Assembly (NCBI GenBank): GCA_017465505.1
Contig: JAFTWB010000023.1
Coordinates: forward strand, 25,568-89,567
Direction of reading: 5' to 3'
Length of the DNA: 64,000 bases
Origin: Clostridia bacterium
Lineage (GTDB): Bacteria > Bacillota > Clostridia > Oscillospirales > Acutalibacteraceae
Below are positions 51,793-61,732 of this stretch, piece after piece. Positions within the stretch are counted from its first letter, which is position 1, and each line of letters begins with the position of its first letter. The notes under the pieces are model-generated. The model was not told the origin of the DNA. It did no database searches and saw nothing but the letters and a program-made list of their open reading frames with translations. Made by a program: the position numbers and the translations under genes.

Positions 51793-51975
51793 ACATATCC
51801 TCCCTGAAACAAGATTGAAGCGGCAATCTTTACAGACTAACCGCTTCAAATAATTATACCATATTTAATTAAAATTACAACAATAATTTACACATTTTTC
51901 ACTTTTGGACAAAGTAAATGTATCTATGTCGCATATTGATTTAATTTATGTGATATTGTATAATAAAGTTTGGTG

Positions 51976-53325
51976 TTACTTCTCTTTTTTAAGAAGAGGC
52001 TTTACCTTGACTCTTCCCAGAAGCTCAAAAGGCAGATAGAAGGGATAGAGCGAAAGGACAATTGTGAGCACTGCTGATACAAATATCATCACGATACCCG
52101 CTGTGGTTGCACTGATTTCAAAAGGAAGCCAATGGAAGTTGTACCATTTGAACTCAAGGTATGCAAGGTAGAGATATCTGTGAAGGATATAAACCGAAAG
52201 TGTACGAGCACCGAAAAGTGTGAAGATGTTCTTCTTTCTTGGTACCCAGACAAGGAAGCCAAAGCACAGAAGTGCGGCACAAAGGTAGAACCAGACTCTG
52301 GGCAAGAACCAGAAAACAGGGTTTATGTCGTCCTTGAAGATTGCAAAGTATGAGCGGTCACAGGTAATGAAGGAGTTAATGCTGAAGTTAAGTCCGCCGT
52401 CAGCTCTGAAGAGCCACGCAACCAACACCTGTGAGCCCAGCGAAAGAGCAAGGGCAGGAATTGAAAGTAGCTTTGCTTTCTTTGTAAAGAGGAACTGCAT
52501 TTTGCCTGCTGAGAGGTAATAACCGGAAATAAAGAACGGGAAATGAACAATCATTCTGCTCATTGCCATAAGGTTGCTTACTTTCTGGTCGTAGCCGATT
52601 AAAAGGCCGAACAAAACAGCAATGGTAAGCATAATCTTGGGGTCAATCTTGTCAATTACAGGAAGTAAGAGATACCACCAGATAAGGCACACAAGAAACC
52701 AAAGGGAAGACCTTGGAGCAAGTACGCTCTTGGAAATAGAGTCGCCTAAAACAAAAACCTCAAATGCACCAACAGTAAACTGGGCTGCCAGGTAGTAAAC
52801 AATGTAAGTAAAGGGACGCTGAACGTTTATTGAGCCGTCAGGTCTTATGTACTTCTTGGCAAGAAAGCCTGAAATAAAAATAAGACAAGGCATATGCATT
52901 GTGTTGATAACTCTCCACAGATACATAAAAGCACCGGCGAGAGGTGTGGCACTCATACTCTTAAAAGGTGAGATTGCGTGAGCAAGCACAACAAGGAAAA
53001 TGAGAATGAATTTTGCGTTATCGTAAAAATACTCTCTGCCCTTAGAGTCTTTGTACATATCCCCTGCCTTGGTGATATCAGCAGGAGCAGAAACTTTGGG
53101 TGCGGTTTTCTTGTAATCAAAGTAGCCCCATACAGCAACGCCCAGGCCAACAACACCAACTAAAGCCAGACCAATGTACCAAAGTATCGGTGAAGACTGA
53201 GCACTGAGGGAGTTAAAAATCAGCGAAAAAGGATTTTTGGCACCCTGATAGTGAAACAATAACAGTATTTCGATGAACATAAGGATATAACCAACTGAAA
53301 GTCTTTTTATACCTTTTCTTGTCAT
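51976..53325 (-). CDS. Acyltransferase family 3 membrane protein
   Basis: 449 residues, about 12 membrane segments. After two leading helices and a charged loop, the YFYDNAKFILIFLVVLAHAI block (near 100-119) carries the His-containing signature of the acyltransferase-3/fucose 4-O-acetyltransferase-like family (PF01757). Members O-acetylate sugars of surface polysaccharides or teichoic acids. It diverges from the CDP-glycerol transferase gene. Confidence 0.87.
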   Translation of the reverse strand: MTRKGIKRLSVGYILMFIEILLLFHYQGAKNPFSLIFNSLSAQSSPILWYIGLALVGVVGLGVAVWGYFDYKKTAPKVSAPADITKAGDMYKDSKGREYFYDNAKFILIFLVVLAHAISPFKSMSATPLAGAFMYLWRVINTMHMPCLIFISGFLAKKYIRPDGSINVQRPFTYIVYYLAAQFTVGAFEVFVLGDSISKSVLAPRSSLWFLVCLIWWYLLLPVIDKIDPKIMLTIAVLFGLLIGYDQKVSNLMAMSRMIVHFPFFISGYYLSAGKMQFLFTKKAKLLSIPALALSLGSQVLVAWLFRADGGLNFSINSFITCDRSYFAIFKDDINPVFWFLPRVWFYLCAALLCFGFLVWVPRKKNIFTLFGARTLSVYILHRYLYLAYLEFKWYNFHWLPFEISATTAGIVMIFVSAVLTIVLSLYPFYLPFELLGRVKVKPLLKKEK

Positions 53326-53434
53326 CCTGTTCCCTCCTATTTAGTTTTTATTCCGCATTAGCGGCTTATATAATTTACCATAGAAAGCAAAAGTTTGTCA
53401 ATACGGGTAAACCCGCAAGTTTTCGGAGGTTAGT

Positions 53435-56140
53435 ATGAATAATGCAAATCTTACCGTTGTTATGGCGGTAACAAACGAAGAAAATTTAATTGATAGCGTC
53501 AGCTCTTACCTTACCTGCAACAAGGTTTTCAGCAGTGTCAGGGTACTTGTTGCAGACCTTATCCGTGACGAGGAATCAGAGCAGATGTTAAAGCTCGCTC
53601 TTAACACCTTTCCTGACACAGTTTCTCTTCTGGAAGGTACTGAGCTTAACACAAGAGCTGAAATTTACGCCAAGGGCCTTTCGCAGATTTCTGACGGCTA
53701 TGTGTGCTTTACGGAATCAGCCGTAACTCTTACTGAGGAAGCGGTAGAATTTATCGGCACTGCAACTCAGAACTACCCCTGCTCACCTGTTGAGATTTCG
53801 GTTAAGGCAAAAAACAAAAACGGAAAATTTATGGGGTATTCAAAACTGGACGGTCTTTCAGAGTTTTGCGACCTTAATGTATTTCCTTACAATGCCGCTA
53901 TGGCAATTTTCGGCTACTTCTTCAAAGCAAGCGACATCAAAAGCATTGAATTTGACCTGAGCATTGGCGAAGAGTCACTTAAGAAGTTTATTTTAGAGGC
54001 ACTTCTTAAATCTCCATCTATCAGTTATTCCAACAAGGTGTGGTGCAAAACCTTACGTGCTCTGGAAAACGACAGTGTGCTTTTTGACGGTCAGTACGAA
54101 ATGTCATACTATACTGACAGTATCCGCAAATTTATGATTCCCTTTATGGAAAAGCTTACAGAAGAAAAAGGCGAAGTGCCTTCCTTTGTTCAGTATGCTT
54201 TTTGCAAGCTTATCTTTGCAAAGTTCGCCAACAACTACTACGAAAACAACAAGGGTATTTTAAATGAAGAGCAGGTTTACGAGTTTTACGACGCAGTATG
54301 CGACGCTTTAAAGCTCATTGACAACACAATTTACACCGCAGCCGCCATAAGATGTAAGTACATCAACCGCTCCTTATGGATGAAAATCCTCAAGGACAAG
54401 ACTCAACGTGCAGGTGAAGATTACCGCATTGAGCTTGACGAAGAGGGCAACATAAAGCTTGCCGTTGAGGGCAAGGAGAGTGCCCATATCTCCACATTAA
54501 ACAGTGTTGCACTTATTATTAACAACATAAATTATAACGACGGCAAGCTGGAAATTGACGCCGAATTTACAGGCAGAGATTTCATTGTCGCTGAAGACAT
54601 TGAGCTTTACGCTCACTATGACGGCAGGAAGGTCAAGCTTGAGGAATATGCTATTTATCCTCTTCTCAAGTGCTTCGGTATGAGCTACTCCAAGAAGTAC
54701 AACGTGCATTTCTTCATTCCTGTTACAGATACTCTTGATAAAATCAGCTTTACTTATACGGTTGACGGTAGCGAGCAGGCACTTTCTCTTCAGTTTGCAA
54801 AGGCATTTTCCCGAATCCGTCTTCGCTTTGGCAAAGCTTACTGGAAGTTTAACCGGAAGAAAGCACTGGAATGCAAAAACGGCGTTTACCTGAGAGTTTT
54901 CAACTGCAGTGGTATCAAAAGGTTTTTCCGTGAAATCTCGCTTCTTGGCTCTCAGCTTATTCACACAAAGCCATTCTCAAACGCTTTAAGACGAGTAGCA
55001 CTGAGAAGTATTTACTGGATTACCCGTCCTTATTTCAGAAACAAGCGTATCTGGATGACCTTCGACAAGCTTTACAAAGGCGGCGATAACGGCGAGTATT
55101 TCTTCAAATACGCCAACACTGTTAAGGATGACGTTCAGGTTTACTATGTAATCGACAAGGAATCTCCCGACTGCAAGCGACTTCTTGAGTATGATAAAAA
55201 GCACGTTCTGATTCACAACTCTTTAAAGTGCAAGCTTTATGCACTTAACGCCGAGGCGGTTGCCGCTACTCACGCCTCTGTTATGCAGTACTGCGGTATT
55301 CCCAAATATCTTGTGCCAAACTTCCTTGACCTTTTCAAAGCAAAGATTATCTGTATCCAGCACGGCCTTACAGTTCAGCAGCTTGGCCAGTATCAGAACA
55401 GACTTTATGACAACACAACCCTTTACTGCTTAGCCTCAAAGTACGAGAAAAAGAACCTTATGCACCCCATCTACGGCTATGAGGAAAGTATGCTTAAACT
55501 CAACGGTCTTGCAAGATACGACGGACTTAAAAGTAACGATAAGAAGTTTATCCTTATTACTCCTACCTGGAGAAGAAACGTTGTTACCCTTGGTATAGCC
55601 TACAAGAAAAAGCCCTACAATGAGCATTTCAAGTACACCGAATACTTCCGTCTTTACAACACACTTATTAACGATGAGCGTCTTATTGAGTGTGCAAAGA
55701 AGACAGGCTACGGTATCACCTATCTCCTTCACCCTGCAATGAGCCCCCAGATTGAGGACTTTGAGCAAAACGGATTTGTGGAAATTGTTGCCGCTTCGGG
55801 AGATATGAGCTACGAAAAAATTCTTACTGAAGCAAGCCTTATGGTTACAGACTATTCGGGAGTTCAGTTTGACTTTGCTTATATGAGAAAGCCCATTGTT
55901 TACTACCACCCCGACACCCTGCCTCCTCACTATGAGTCAGGCGGAATTGATTATCCCACACAGGGCTTTGGTCCTATTATTACAAATCACGATGATGTTG
56001 TGGCTGAGATTTGCAAGTATATGGAAAACTCCTGCAAAACAGAGCAGGAATACATCAACAGAGCAAATGATTTCTTCGAGTTTGATGACTTTAACAACGC
56101 TCAGAGAATTTACGATGAAATTTACAACAGCCTGAAATAA
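53435..56140 (+). CDS. CDP-glycerol glycerophosphotransferase family protein with extra N-terminal domain
   Basis: 901 residues. The C-terminal about 400 residues (from RIWMTFDKLYKGGDNGEYFF) match TagB/TagF-type glycerophosphotransferases: IQHGLTVQQLGQY, ITPTWRR, LLHPAM, VTDYSGVQFDFAYMRKPIVYYHPD. The first 230 residues look like a GT2-type glycosyltransferase domain (TVVMAVTNEENLIDSV) without an obvious DXD, and an intermediate region follows. It probably polymerises glycerol phosphate onto a surface glycan. GGAGG precedes the ATG. Confidence 0.88.
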   Translation: MNNANLTVVMAVTNEENLIDSVSSYLTCNKVFSSVRVLVADLIRDEESEQMLKLALNTFPDTVSLLEGTELNTRAEIYAKGLSQISDGYVCFTESAVTLTEEAVEFIGTATQNYPCSPVEISVKAKNKNGKFMGYSKLDGLSEFCDLNVFPYNAAMAIFGYFFKASDIKSIEFDLSIGEESLKKFILEALLKSPSISYSNKVWCKTLRALENDSVLFDGQYEMSYYTDSIRKFMIPFMEKLTEEKGEVPSFVQYAFCKLIFAKFANNYYENNKGILNEEQVYEFYDAVCDALKLIDNTIYTAAAIRCKYINRSLWMKILKDKTQRAGEDYRIELDEEGNIKLAVEGKESAHISTLNSVALIINNINYNDGKLEIDAEFTGRDFIVAEDIELYAHYDGRKVKLEEYAIYPLLKCFGMSYSKKYNVHFFIPVTDTLDKISFTYTVDGSEQALSLQFAKAFSRIRLRFGKAYWKFNRKKALECKNGVYLRVFNCSGIKRFFREISLLGSQLIHTKPFSNALRRVALRSIYWITRPYFRNKRIWMTFDKLYKGGDNGEYFFKYANTVKDDVQVYYVIDKESPDCKRLLEYDKKHVLIHNSLKCKLYALNAEAVAATHASVMQYCGIPKYLVPNFLDLFKAKIICIQHGLTVQQLGQYQNRLYDNTTLYCLASKYEKKNLMHPIYGYEESMLKLNGLARYDGLKSNDKKFILITPTWRRNVVTLGIAYKKKPYNEHFKYTEYFRLYNTLINDERLIECAKKTGYGITYLLHPAMSPQIEDFEQNGFVEIVAASGDMSYEKILTEASLMVTDYSGVQFDFAYMRKPIVYYHPDTLPPHYESGGIDYPTQGFGPIITNHDDVVAEICKYMENSCKTEQEYINRANDFFEFDDFNNAQRIYDEIYNSLK

Positions 56141-56150
56141 TCAAAAATTA

Positions 56151-56183
56151 AGGAGCTGACTTTTCGGTCAGCTCCTGTTTTTT
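56151..56183 (+). terminator. Terminator of the glycerophosphotransferase gene
   Basis: 10-bp hairpin AGGAGCTGAC / GTCAGCTCCT followed by GTTTTTT. Confidence 0.88.
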
Positions 56184-56195
56184 AGATTTATATAA

Positions 56196-58091
56196 TTATT
56201 CTTCCTGCAAGCTTTCCCACTGCTCGTAGACCTCTTCCTGCTCTTTTTGCAGAGCTTCAAGAGTGTTTGTGAGTTCAATAAGCTTTTCATAATTGCTGAT
56301 AACTTCCTCACTTGCAAGAAGAGCTTCGGTTTCTGCGATTTTTGCGTCCAGCTCTTCAATACGCTCCTCGCATTTTCTTATGGCAGTCTGACGTTTTCTT
56401 TCTCGGGACTGCTCCTCTTTTCTCAGCTTGTAGTCGTTTACTTTTGGCTTTTCTTCCGCTTTTACTTCCGTATGAGAAGAAATCTGCTCTTTCTTACGCT
56501 CAATAAAATAGTCGTAATTGCCCAAATACTCCTTAACGCCGCTGTCTGTAAGCTCAAGAATACGGGTGGCGAGCTTGTTGATAAAATAACGGTCGTGGCT
56601 GATAATGAGCATTGTGCCGTCGTAATCAAGCAAAGTGTCCTCAAGTGCTTCTCGTGAGGCGGTGTCCAGGTGGTTTGTAGGCTCGTCCAGCAAAAGGAAA
56701 TTTGAGCCTGCAAGAACCAACTTGAGAAGAGCAACCCTTGCTCGCTCGCCGCCTGAAAGAGTGGAGATTTTCTTAAGTGCGTTATCCCCTTTCAGAAGAA
56801 AACGACCTAAAGCTGTGCGAATCTGCGTATTGCTCATTAAGGGGAAGGCGTCGCTGATTTCTTCAACAGGGGTGTTTTCCACGTTGAGGTCAGCCTGCAT
56901 TTGGTCAAAGTAGCCCATATCCACCCTTGCACCAAAGGTGAGCTCATCAAAGTCAGCATTCTGACGTTTTGTCAGTACATTGAAGAGGGTGGTTTTGCCT
57001 GTGCCGTTACCCCCAAGGATAAAGACCCTTTCCCCTTTTCTTATGTGCATATCAACATTTTTAAAGAGGGCTTTGTCCCCAAAGGATTTTGAAAGATTCT
57101 TTACAATGAGAACATCGTTGCCGCTTTCTCTAGTGGGCTCAAGCTTTAAGGTAAGGGTTTCTTCCTCACCATCAGGCGGAGTAAGCTGAGCTTTGATTCT
57201 GTCGGCTTCTTTCTGCTTACTTGCGGCAGTGATAAAGTTATGCTCTCTGCCCCAACGCTTCTGCTGCTCCACAATGCCCTCGATTCTTTTTATCTCACGG
57301 CTGTCGTTAATAAATTTACGGCGGACAGCTTCCTGCTCACGTTGCTTTTTCTCAATAAAGGTGGAGTAGTTACCTGTATAGATAGTGGTTTTTTGGTGGG
57401 CAAGCTCGATGGTTTTGTTGGTAACTGCGTCAAGAAAATATCTGTCGTGGCTGACAATTAAGGCAGTACCGGGAAAATCCTTGATATACTGCTCAAGCCA
57501 TCTCACAGAGTCAATATCAAGGTGGTTTGTGGGCTCGTCCAGTAGCAGGATATCGGCACCGCTTAAAAGGAGCTTTGCAAGGGAAATCTTGCTTGCCTGA
57601 CCGCCTGAGAGAGTGCCGCTTTTCCTCTGCATATCCTCTTCGGTAAAGCCAAGACCTAAAAGAGAGGACTTGGCACGGCTTTTGTAAGTAAGGCCGCCAA
57701 GACGCTCAAATTTTTCCAGAAGTGCCGTTTGCTCCCCTATAAGTGAGTCCAGATTTTCGCCTTTCTCCAAAAGTGAGGCGATTTCTTCAAGGCGTTTTTC
57801 CATTTGAGAAAGGTGTTCAAAAACGCTTAAAAGCTCGTCAATAACAGTTCTTTCGGGGTGCTCCAGAACGTGCTGGTGCATATAGCCCACCTTTGCGTCC
57901 TTTGAGGTAAAGACGCAGCCTGTTGTTGGAGCAAGCTCGCCGCTTAAGACCTTGAGCAAAGTGGTTTTGCCTGTGCCGTTGGAGCCGATAAAGCCAACTT
58001 TGTCGCGTTTTTCAATATCAAAGCTGACATTTTCAAAAAGTGTGCGTTCAATAAAAGTTACGCCTATATCTCTTGCACTTAAAAGTGCCAC
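56196..58091 (-). CDS. ABC-F family ATPase
   Basis: 631 residues from a GTG start behind GAGGTGAG (the longer frame upstream is not needed). Two ABC domains without membrane segments: Walker A GSNGTGKTT (36-44) and GGNGTGKTT, signatures LSGGQASK and LSGGERARV, and two LLLDEPTNHLD Walker B segments; a charged linker between domains and a coiled-coil C-terminus with ERKRQTAIRKCEERIEEL. ABC-F proteins act on the ribosome in translation or in antibiotic protection. This one resembles the housekeeping Uup/YdiF type more than resistance types. Confidence 0.92.
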   Translation of the reverse strand: MALLSARDIGVTFIERTLFENVSFDIEKRDKVGFIGSNGTGKTTLLKVLSGELAPTTGCVFTSKDAKVGYMHQHVLEHPERTVIDELLSVFEHLSQMEKRLEEIASLLEKGENLDSLIGEQTALLEKFERLGGLTYKSRAKSSLLGLGFTEEDMQRKSGTLSGGQASKISLAKLLLSGADILLLDEPTNHLDIDSVRWLEQYIKDFPGTALIVSHDRYFLDAVTNKTIELAHQKTTIYTGNYSTFIEKKQREQEAVRRKFINDSREIKRIEGIVEQQKRWGREHNFITAASKQKEADRIKAQLTPPDGEEETLTLKLEPTRESGNDVLIVKNLSKSFGDKALFKNVDMHIRKGERVFILGGNGTGKTTLFNVLTKRQNADFDELTFGARVDMGYFDQMQADLNVENTPVEEISDAFPLMSNTQIRTALGRFLLKGDNALKKISTLSGGERARVALLKLVLAGSNFLLLDEPTNHLDTASREALEDTLLDYDGTMLIISHDRYFINKLATRILELTDSGVKEYLGNYDYFIERKKEQISSHTEVKAEEKPKVNDYKLRKEEQSRERKRQTAIRKCEERIEELDAKIAETEALLASEEVISNYEKLIELTNTLEALQKEQEEVYEQWESLQEE

Positions 58092-58159
58092 AATACTCAC
58101 CTCAAAGATAAATTTACCGATAAAGTATAGCACAAGTCACAGGATTTGTAAACGGCAAA

Positions 58160-58188
58160 ATGCCTCTCTCTGCTTGAGAAAGAGGCAT
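58160..58188 (-). terminator. Terminator after the dockerin gene
   Basis: Minus-strand ATGCCTCT...AGAGGCAT followed by TTTTG, 30 bases after the dockerin gene's stop codon and before the ABC-F gene. Confidence 0.75.
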
Positions 58189-58216
58189 TTCCGTATAGGG
58201 AGATTTCAATGAAAAC

Positions 58217-59980
58217 TCAAATAATAGACTGATAATCGTTAATATCCTTTACGCCTAAGTAAAATGCGTCACCGTAATACTCGTAGCTGGAAACTCGAAA
58301 GTAGCAGGTTTCGCCTTTTTTCATATTGCAGACTGTTGCAAAATCCGAGCTGAGTCTGCCGCAGTTGTCATAAGTTCCTCTGTATTCTTCCTCATCCCCG
58401 ATTTCAATCACTGCGTCCTCAGAGCCAAGAGAATAAACGACAACAGTCATATCTTCATCTGCTGTAAACTTAAAGTACTGCTCATCGTTTAAAAAGTCTT
58501 CGGTTTCTTCCATGGAAAGCAAGGACACATAGGTTTCCTTACCAAGCTCTAAAGGAATGCACTCATCTCTCCAGCTTGTGCCGTCATACCCAGGGTCCAG
58601 ATTTCCGGGGTTGCTTGCTTCTTCAAACCAAATTTCAAACTCGTCCTTGCTGCTCTCGGTTATATTAAAGGTAACATCAGTGGCGGAATTTGTATCTACA
58701 TAGCACCAATAGGCGTAGGTTTTGCCTGCTTTGAGCTCTGTAATAGCGGTGGCTTCATTGCCTTTATTTCTCAGCCAGTCTGTCATAATTACATCGGGAT
58801 AGAAGCTGCCTGCACTTGTTCCTGAGATGTACTTTACGTCCTCGCTCTTGATGTTAAGCTTATAGTAACCATCCTTTTGAGGTGTGAATTTCACCATAAG
58901 CTGAGCCTCGAAGTAGCTGAAGTCTTCGCCATAGGTAAACTCCTCGGTCTTAGTGGTAAACACTTCATCAAGCTTTACCTCTGTGCAGTTTTCAAGAATA
59001 AAGTCAAGGTAGGTTTTGCAGGTAAGGGTAAAGTCGCTTCCCCCTTCTTCCTGCTTAACAACAACATAATACTCTGTATTTTTAACTTTATCGCTGTAAT
59101 AGTCAGTGAAATACAAAAGAGATTTTGTATCGCCCTTTGAATCGGGCTTATAAAGCTCTCCCGCTAAAAGGTGACTGTTGTATACTTCTAAGGAAACCTT
59201 GGGATTCTCCCCCTGAGCCATAAGATAAACCGCCTTGCCGCCGTAAACCTCGGGGTCGTATTCGATTTTAAAAATCTTATTTGTTGCATTTGAGGAAAGG
59301 CTCACGGATTCGCCTGCTTTAATAAGCTGAGCACTCTCAACGTCAAAAGGAGCCTCGGACTCAGTAACAGAGAAGCGGTAAATATCAGCCTCGTCCATTA
59401 CATATTCAGCTCTTGCAATGCAGATGTACCTGCCCCTTGTGAGGTAAAGTGTGCCTGTATCGCTCTGAAAATCTGTGTCTACACCGGAAAGATAATTCAT
59501 TCTGTCGTCATAAACTTCCAGATAACCGAAGCCGTCGCTTTTGGTTTTGAAATTGAATTTATAAAAGCCATCCTCTGTAATATCAACCAGAATTTTCTCA
59601 ATTCCGTCATACTCATAAGAAAGATTGATGTCATTATCCCCCAGCTTATAGCGGTGTGCAGGGTCAGCCTCAAAGCAAGGGATAATGTTTGCAAGGTACT
59701 TCTGGATATCTGTAGCGTCACTTACGCTTACCTTGCCGTTGGCGTCAACGTCAGCAGACATCATCTCTTTTCGCTCAAGGGTGATAAGCTTTGCAAGGTG
59801 CTTCTGCACGGCTGTTGCGTCCTTGACGGTGATTTTTGAGTCGCCGTCGGTATCTCCGTAAAGCTCATAGACATCAAGGTAATAGTCCTCGCACTCTGCG
59901 GCAAAGGTGTTTGCCACAGAGGTAAGGGAAAGTAAAGTAAGAAGTGCTAAAAGCACAGATAAGATTTTCACTGTTTTCAT
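58217..59980 (-). CDS. Secreted protein with N-terminal dockerin, otherwise unknown
   Basis: 587 residues. Signal peptide about 1-28, a complete two-repeat dockerin 41-100 (DTDGDSKITVKDATAVQK, DVDANGKVSVSDATDIQK), then about 480 residues of beta-rich sequence with several repeats of the kind 'F-x-F-T-x-D-x-Y-x-F-x-V' resembling bacterial pre-peptidase C-terminal-like modules (DGFYKFNFKTKSDG, DGYYKLNIKSED, EQYFKFTADED). No catalytic motif is seen. It follows the histidine kinase gene by 15 bases and is probably co-transcribed with the two-component system. Confidence 0.85.
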   Translation of the reverse strand: MKTVKILSVLLALLTLLSLTSVANTFAAECEDYYLDVYELYGDTDGDSKITVKDATAVQKHLAKLITLERKEMMSADVDANGKVSVSDATDIQKYLANIIPCFEADPAHRYKLGDNDINLSYEYDGIEKILVDITEDGFYKFNFKTKSDGFGYLEVYDDRMNYLSGVDTDFQSDTGTLYLTRGRYICIARAEYVMDEADIYRFSVTESEAPFDVESAQLIKAGESVSLSSNATNKIFKIEYDPEVYGGKAVYLMAQGENPKVSLEVYNSHLLAGELYKPDSKGDTKSLLYFTDYYSDKVKNTEYYVVVKQEEGGSDFTLTCKTYLDFILENCTEVKLDEVFTTKTEEFTYGEDFSYFEAQLMVKFTPQKDGYYKLNIKSEDVKYISGTSAGSFYPDVIMTDWLRNKGNEATAITELKAGKTYAYWCYVDTNSATDVTFNITESSKDEFEIWFEEASNPGNLDPGYDGTSWRDECIPLELGKETYVSLLSMEETEDFLNDEQYFKFTADEDMTVVVYSLGSEDAVIEIGDEEEYRGTYDNCGRLSSDFATVCNMKKGETCYFRVSSYEYYGDAFYLGVKDINDYQSII

Positions 59981-59995
59981 AATAAATCCTCTCTT

Positions 59996-61732
59996 TTAAA
60001 AATACACTGTAAAAGTAATTACGTTTTTATCAAGGCTCGACTCAAACCTGAAGCCGTGCATTTCGGCAATGGATTTGACTGTGGAAAGCCCAAGACCGTT
60101 GCCTTTGGAATTGCGGTTTTTGTCTCCTCGGTAATAGGGCTCTGTAAGGCGAGAAAGCTCTGCCTCTGTAACCGAAGAGGTAACGTTGGAAATACTGAGA
60201 AACTTGTCGCTGAGTTGCACGGTAATAACCGTTTGTATATCAGAATAAGCCACGGCGTTTTCCATAAGATTTGTAACAATTCGGCTCATAAGACTTCTGT
60301 CGGCAGAAATCACTGCGGGAGAGTCCACAGTAAGCTTTATGCTTTTATTGTCCGTGAGATTTGTATAATCGGAGAGTACGCCGTTGACAAGCTCGGCCAA
60401 ATCCAACTCTTCCTTTGAAAGAGTAAACTCAAAAGAATCCAGCTTTGACAAATCAAGCATTTTGTGTACCAGCTCGTTAACTTCCTTTGAGCGGTCAATA
60501 ATGCGGCAGATATAGTGCTCGTGCTTTTCGGGATTGATATTTTCCTTAAGATTCTGGGCGTAACCGCTGATTATAAACAAGGGAGTTTTTATATCGTGAG
60601 CAAGAGCGTTGGTGATTTCACGGCGTTTAAGCTCTTCCTTTTCACGGGTATCAAGATTTTTAAGAAGCATAATACTCATTAAAGCACCGATAATCAGAAA
60701 GAAAGCAAAAATACCCACTGTTCCAAGAAAAAGAAAATCCTTACAGGCTTCAAAAATATCAATGCGTTTTGCGTAAATAAAATAGCCTGTGTGAACTTCT
60801 CGCAAAAAATCATAATCGCCATCTGTTCCTATGCTTACAGTTAAATCCGACACCACCTCAATGGGGGTAGCCTTCACATAAACGCATTTAAAGGGAGATT
60901 CTGAATAAAGCTTGGCGTTTTCAAGAAAATCACTGTTTTCGATATATTCGATTCTCTCCTTTGTATCATTTGGAAGATTCACAAGGCCTGAGCTGGAAAA
61001 ATTCCCAAAGAGAAATTCTGTGGGGATTACGTTGCTACGGTCAGTATCCATTTTAAAATGAAAAAAGCCCTCATTTTTTTCAACGTTAAGGGAATAGCTC
61101 TTTACAATATCAGAGCTCATATGCCAACTGTTCTCGTTTTCACGGAACACCAAATCCAAAGACTGAGGTATAATAACAAGCTTATAAGGTTCATAGAAAA
61201 ACTCGGTACAGATAAGGTAGTATCTCTTGCCGTTTGCGTCAATGGGACGGCTGAGGTAATCCTTGATTTCCTTCAATTCCTCTTCTTTAAAGGAATTTAT
61301 GAAAGCTTCATAATCAATAACGCCGCCTGTAATATCGTCATTTTCGGACATAAACATTCCCGAAAAGCTTACGAAAATACCTTTGTCGGTGTCAAAATCC
61401 CCTTCGAAACCGCAATCGTAGGTAATCACAAGCTGAGTATTGGTATCATAAGTAAAGCTGTCAGACTCAATATCTTTTTTAAGCCTGTAAAACTCAATCT
61501 CTCTATACATCATACCGTCGCTGGAATCATAGTACTCGGGATAAAGATAGGTGTCGTCAAGATTGGATACCAGAACTTCGTTTGAATACATTTCGTCCTT
61601 GAGGGTATTATTCATCTCAAGTCGGATAACAGCAAAGCAGAAAATTGCCTCAACCACCACCCACGCCGCCAAAAGCACACAAAGCACACTTAAAATCAGC
61701 TTTCGCTTTTGTCTGTTGCTTCTTTTTTTCAT
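59996..61732 (-). CDS. Membrane sensor histidine kinase
   Basis: 578 residues. Two membrane helices (about 11-36 and 333-357) enclose a large extracytoplasmic sensor domain of about 295 residues. Phospho-acceptor His379 lies in ALAHDIKTPLFIISG; N box NLMENAVAYS and G box GNGLGLSTVKSIAEMHG complete the kinase. The start shares one base with the response regulator stop codon. The sensor domain has no motif that I recognise. Confidence 0.94.
   Translation of the reverse strand: MKKRSNRQKRKLILSVLCVLLAAWVVVEAIFCFAVIRLEMNNTLKDEMYSNEVLVSNLDDTYLYPEYYDSSDGMMYREIEFYRLKKDIESDSFTYDTNTQLVITYDCGFEGDFDTDKGIFVSFSGMFMSENDDITGGVIDYEAFINSFKEEELKEIKDYLSRPIDANGKRYYLICTEFFYEPYKLVIIPQSLDLVFRENENSWHMSSDIVKSYSLNVEKNEGFFHFKMDTDRSNVIPTEFLFGNFSSSGLVNLPNDTKERIEYIENSDFLENAKLYSESPFKCVYVKATPIEVVSDLTVSIGTDGDYDFLREVHTGYFIYAKRIDIFEACKDFLFLGTVGIFAFFLIIGALMSIMLLKNLDTREKEELKRREITNALAHDIKTPLFIISGYAQNLKENINPEKHEHYICRIIDRSKEVNELVHKMLDLSKLDSFEFTLSKEELDLAELVNGVLSDYTNLTDNKSIKLTVDSPAVISADRSLMSRIVTNLMENAVAYSDIQTVITVQLSDKFLSISNVTSSVTEAELSRLTEPYYRGDKNRNSKGNGLGLSTVKSIAEMHGFRFESSLDKNVITFTVYF

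Noticed and set aside
58092-58133. Alternative longer start of the ABC-F protein
   Set aside because: The GTG at 58091 has the ribosome site and aligns with the usual family N-terminus.
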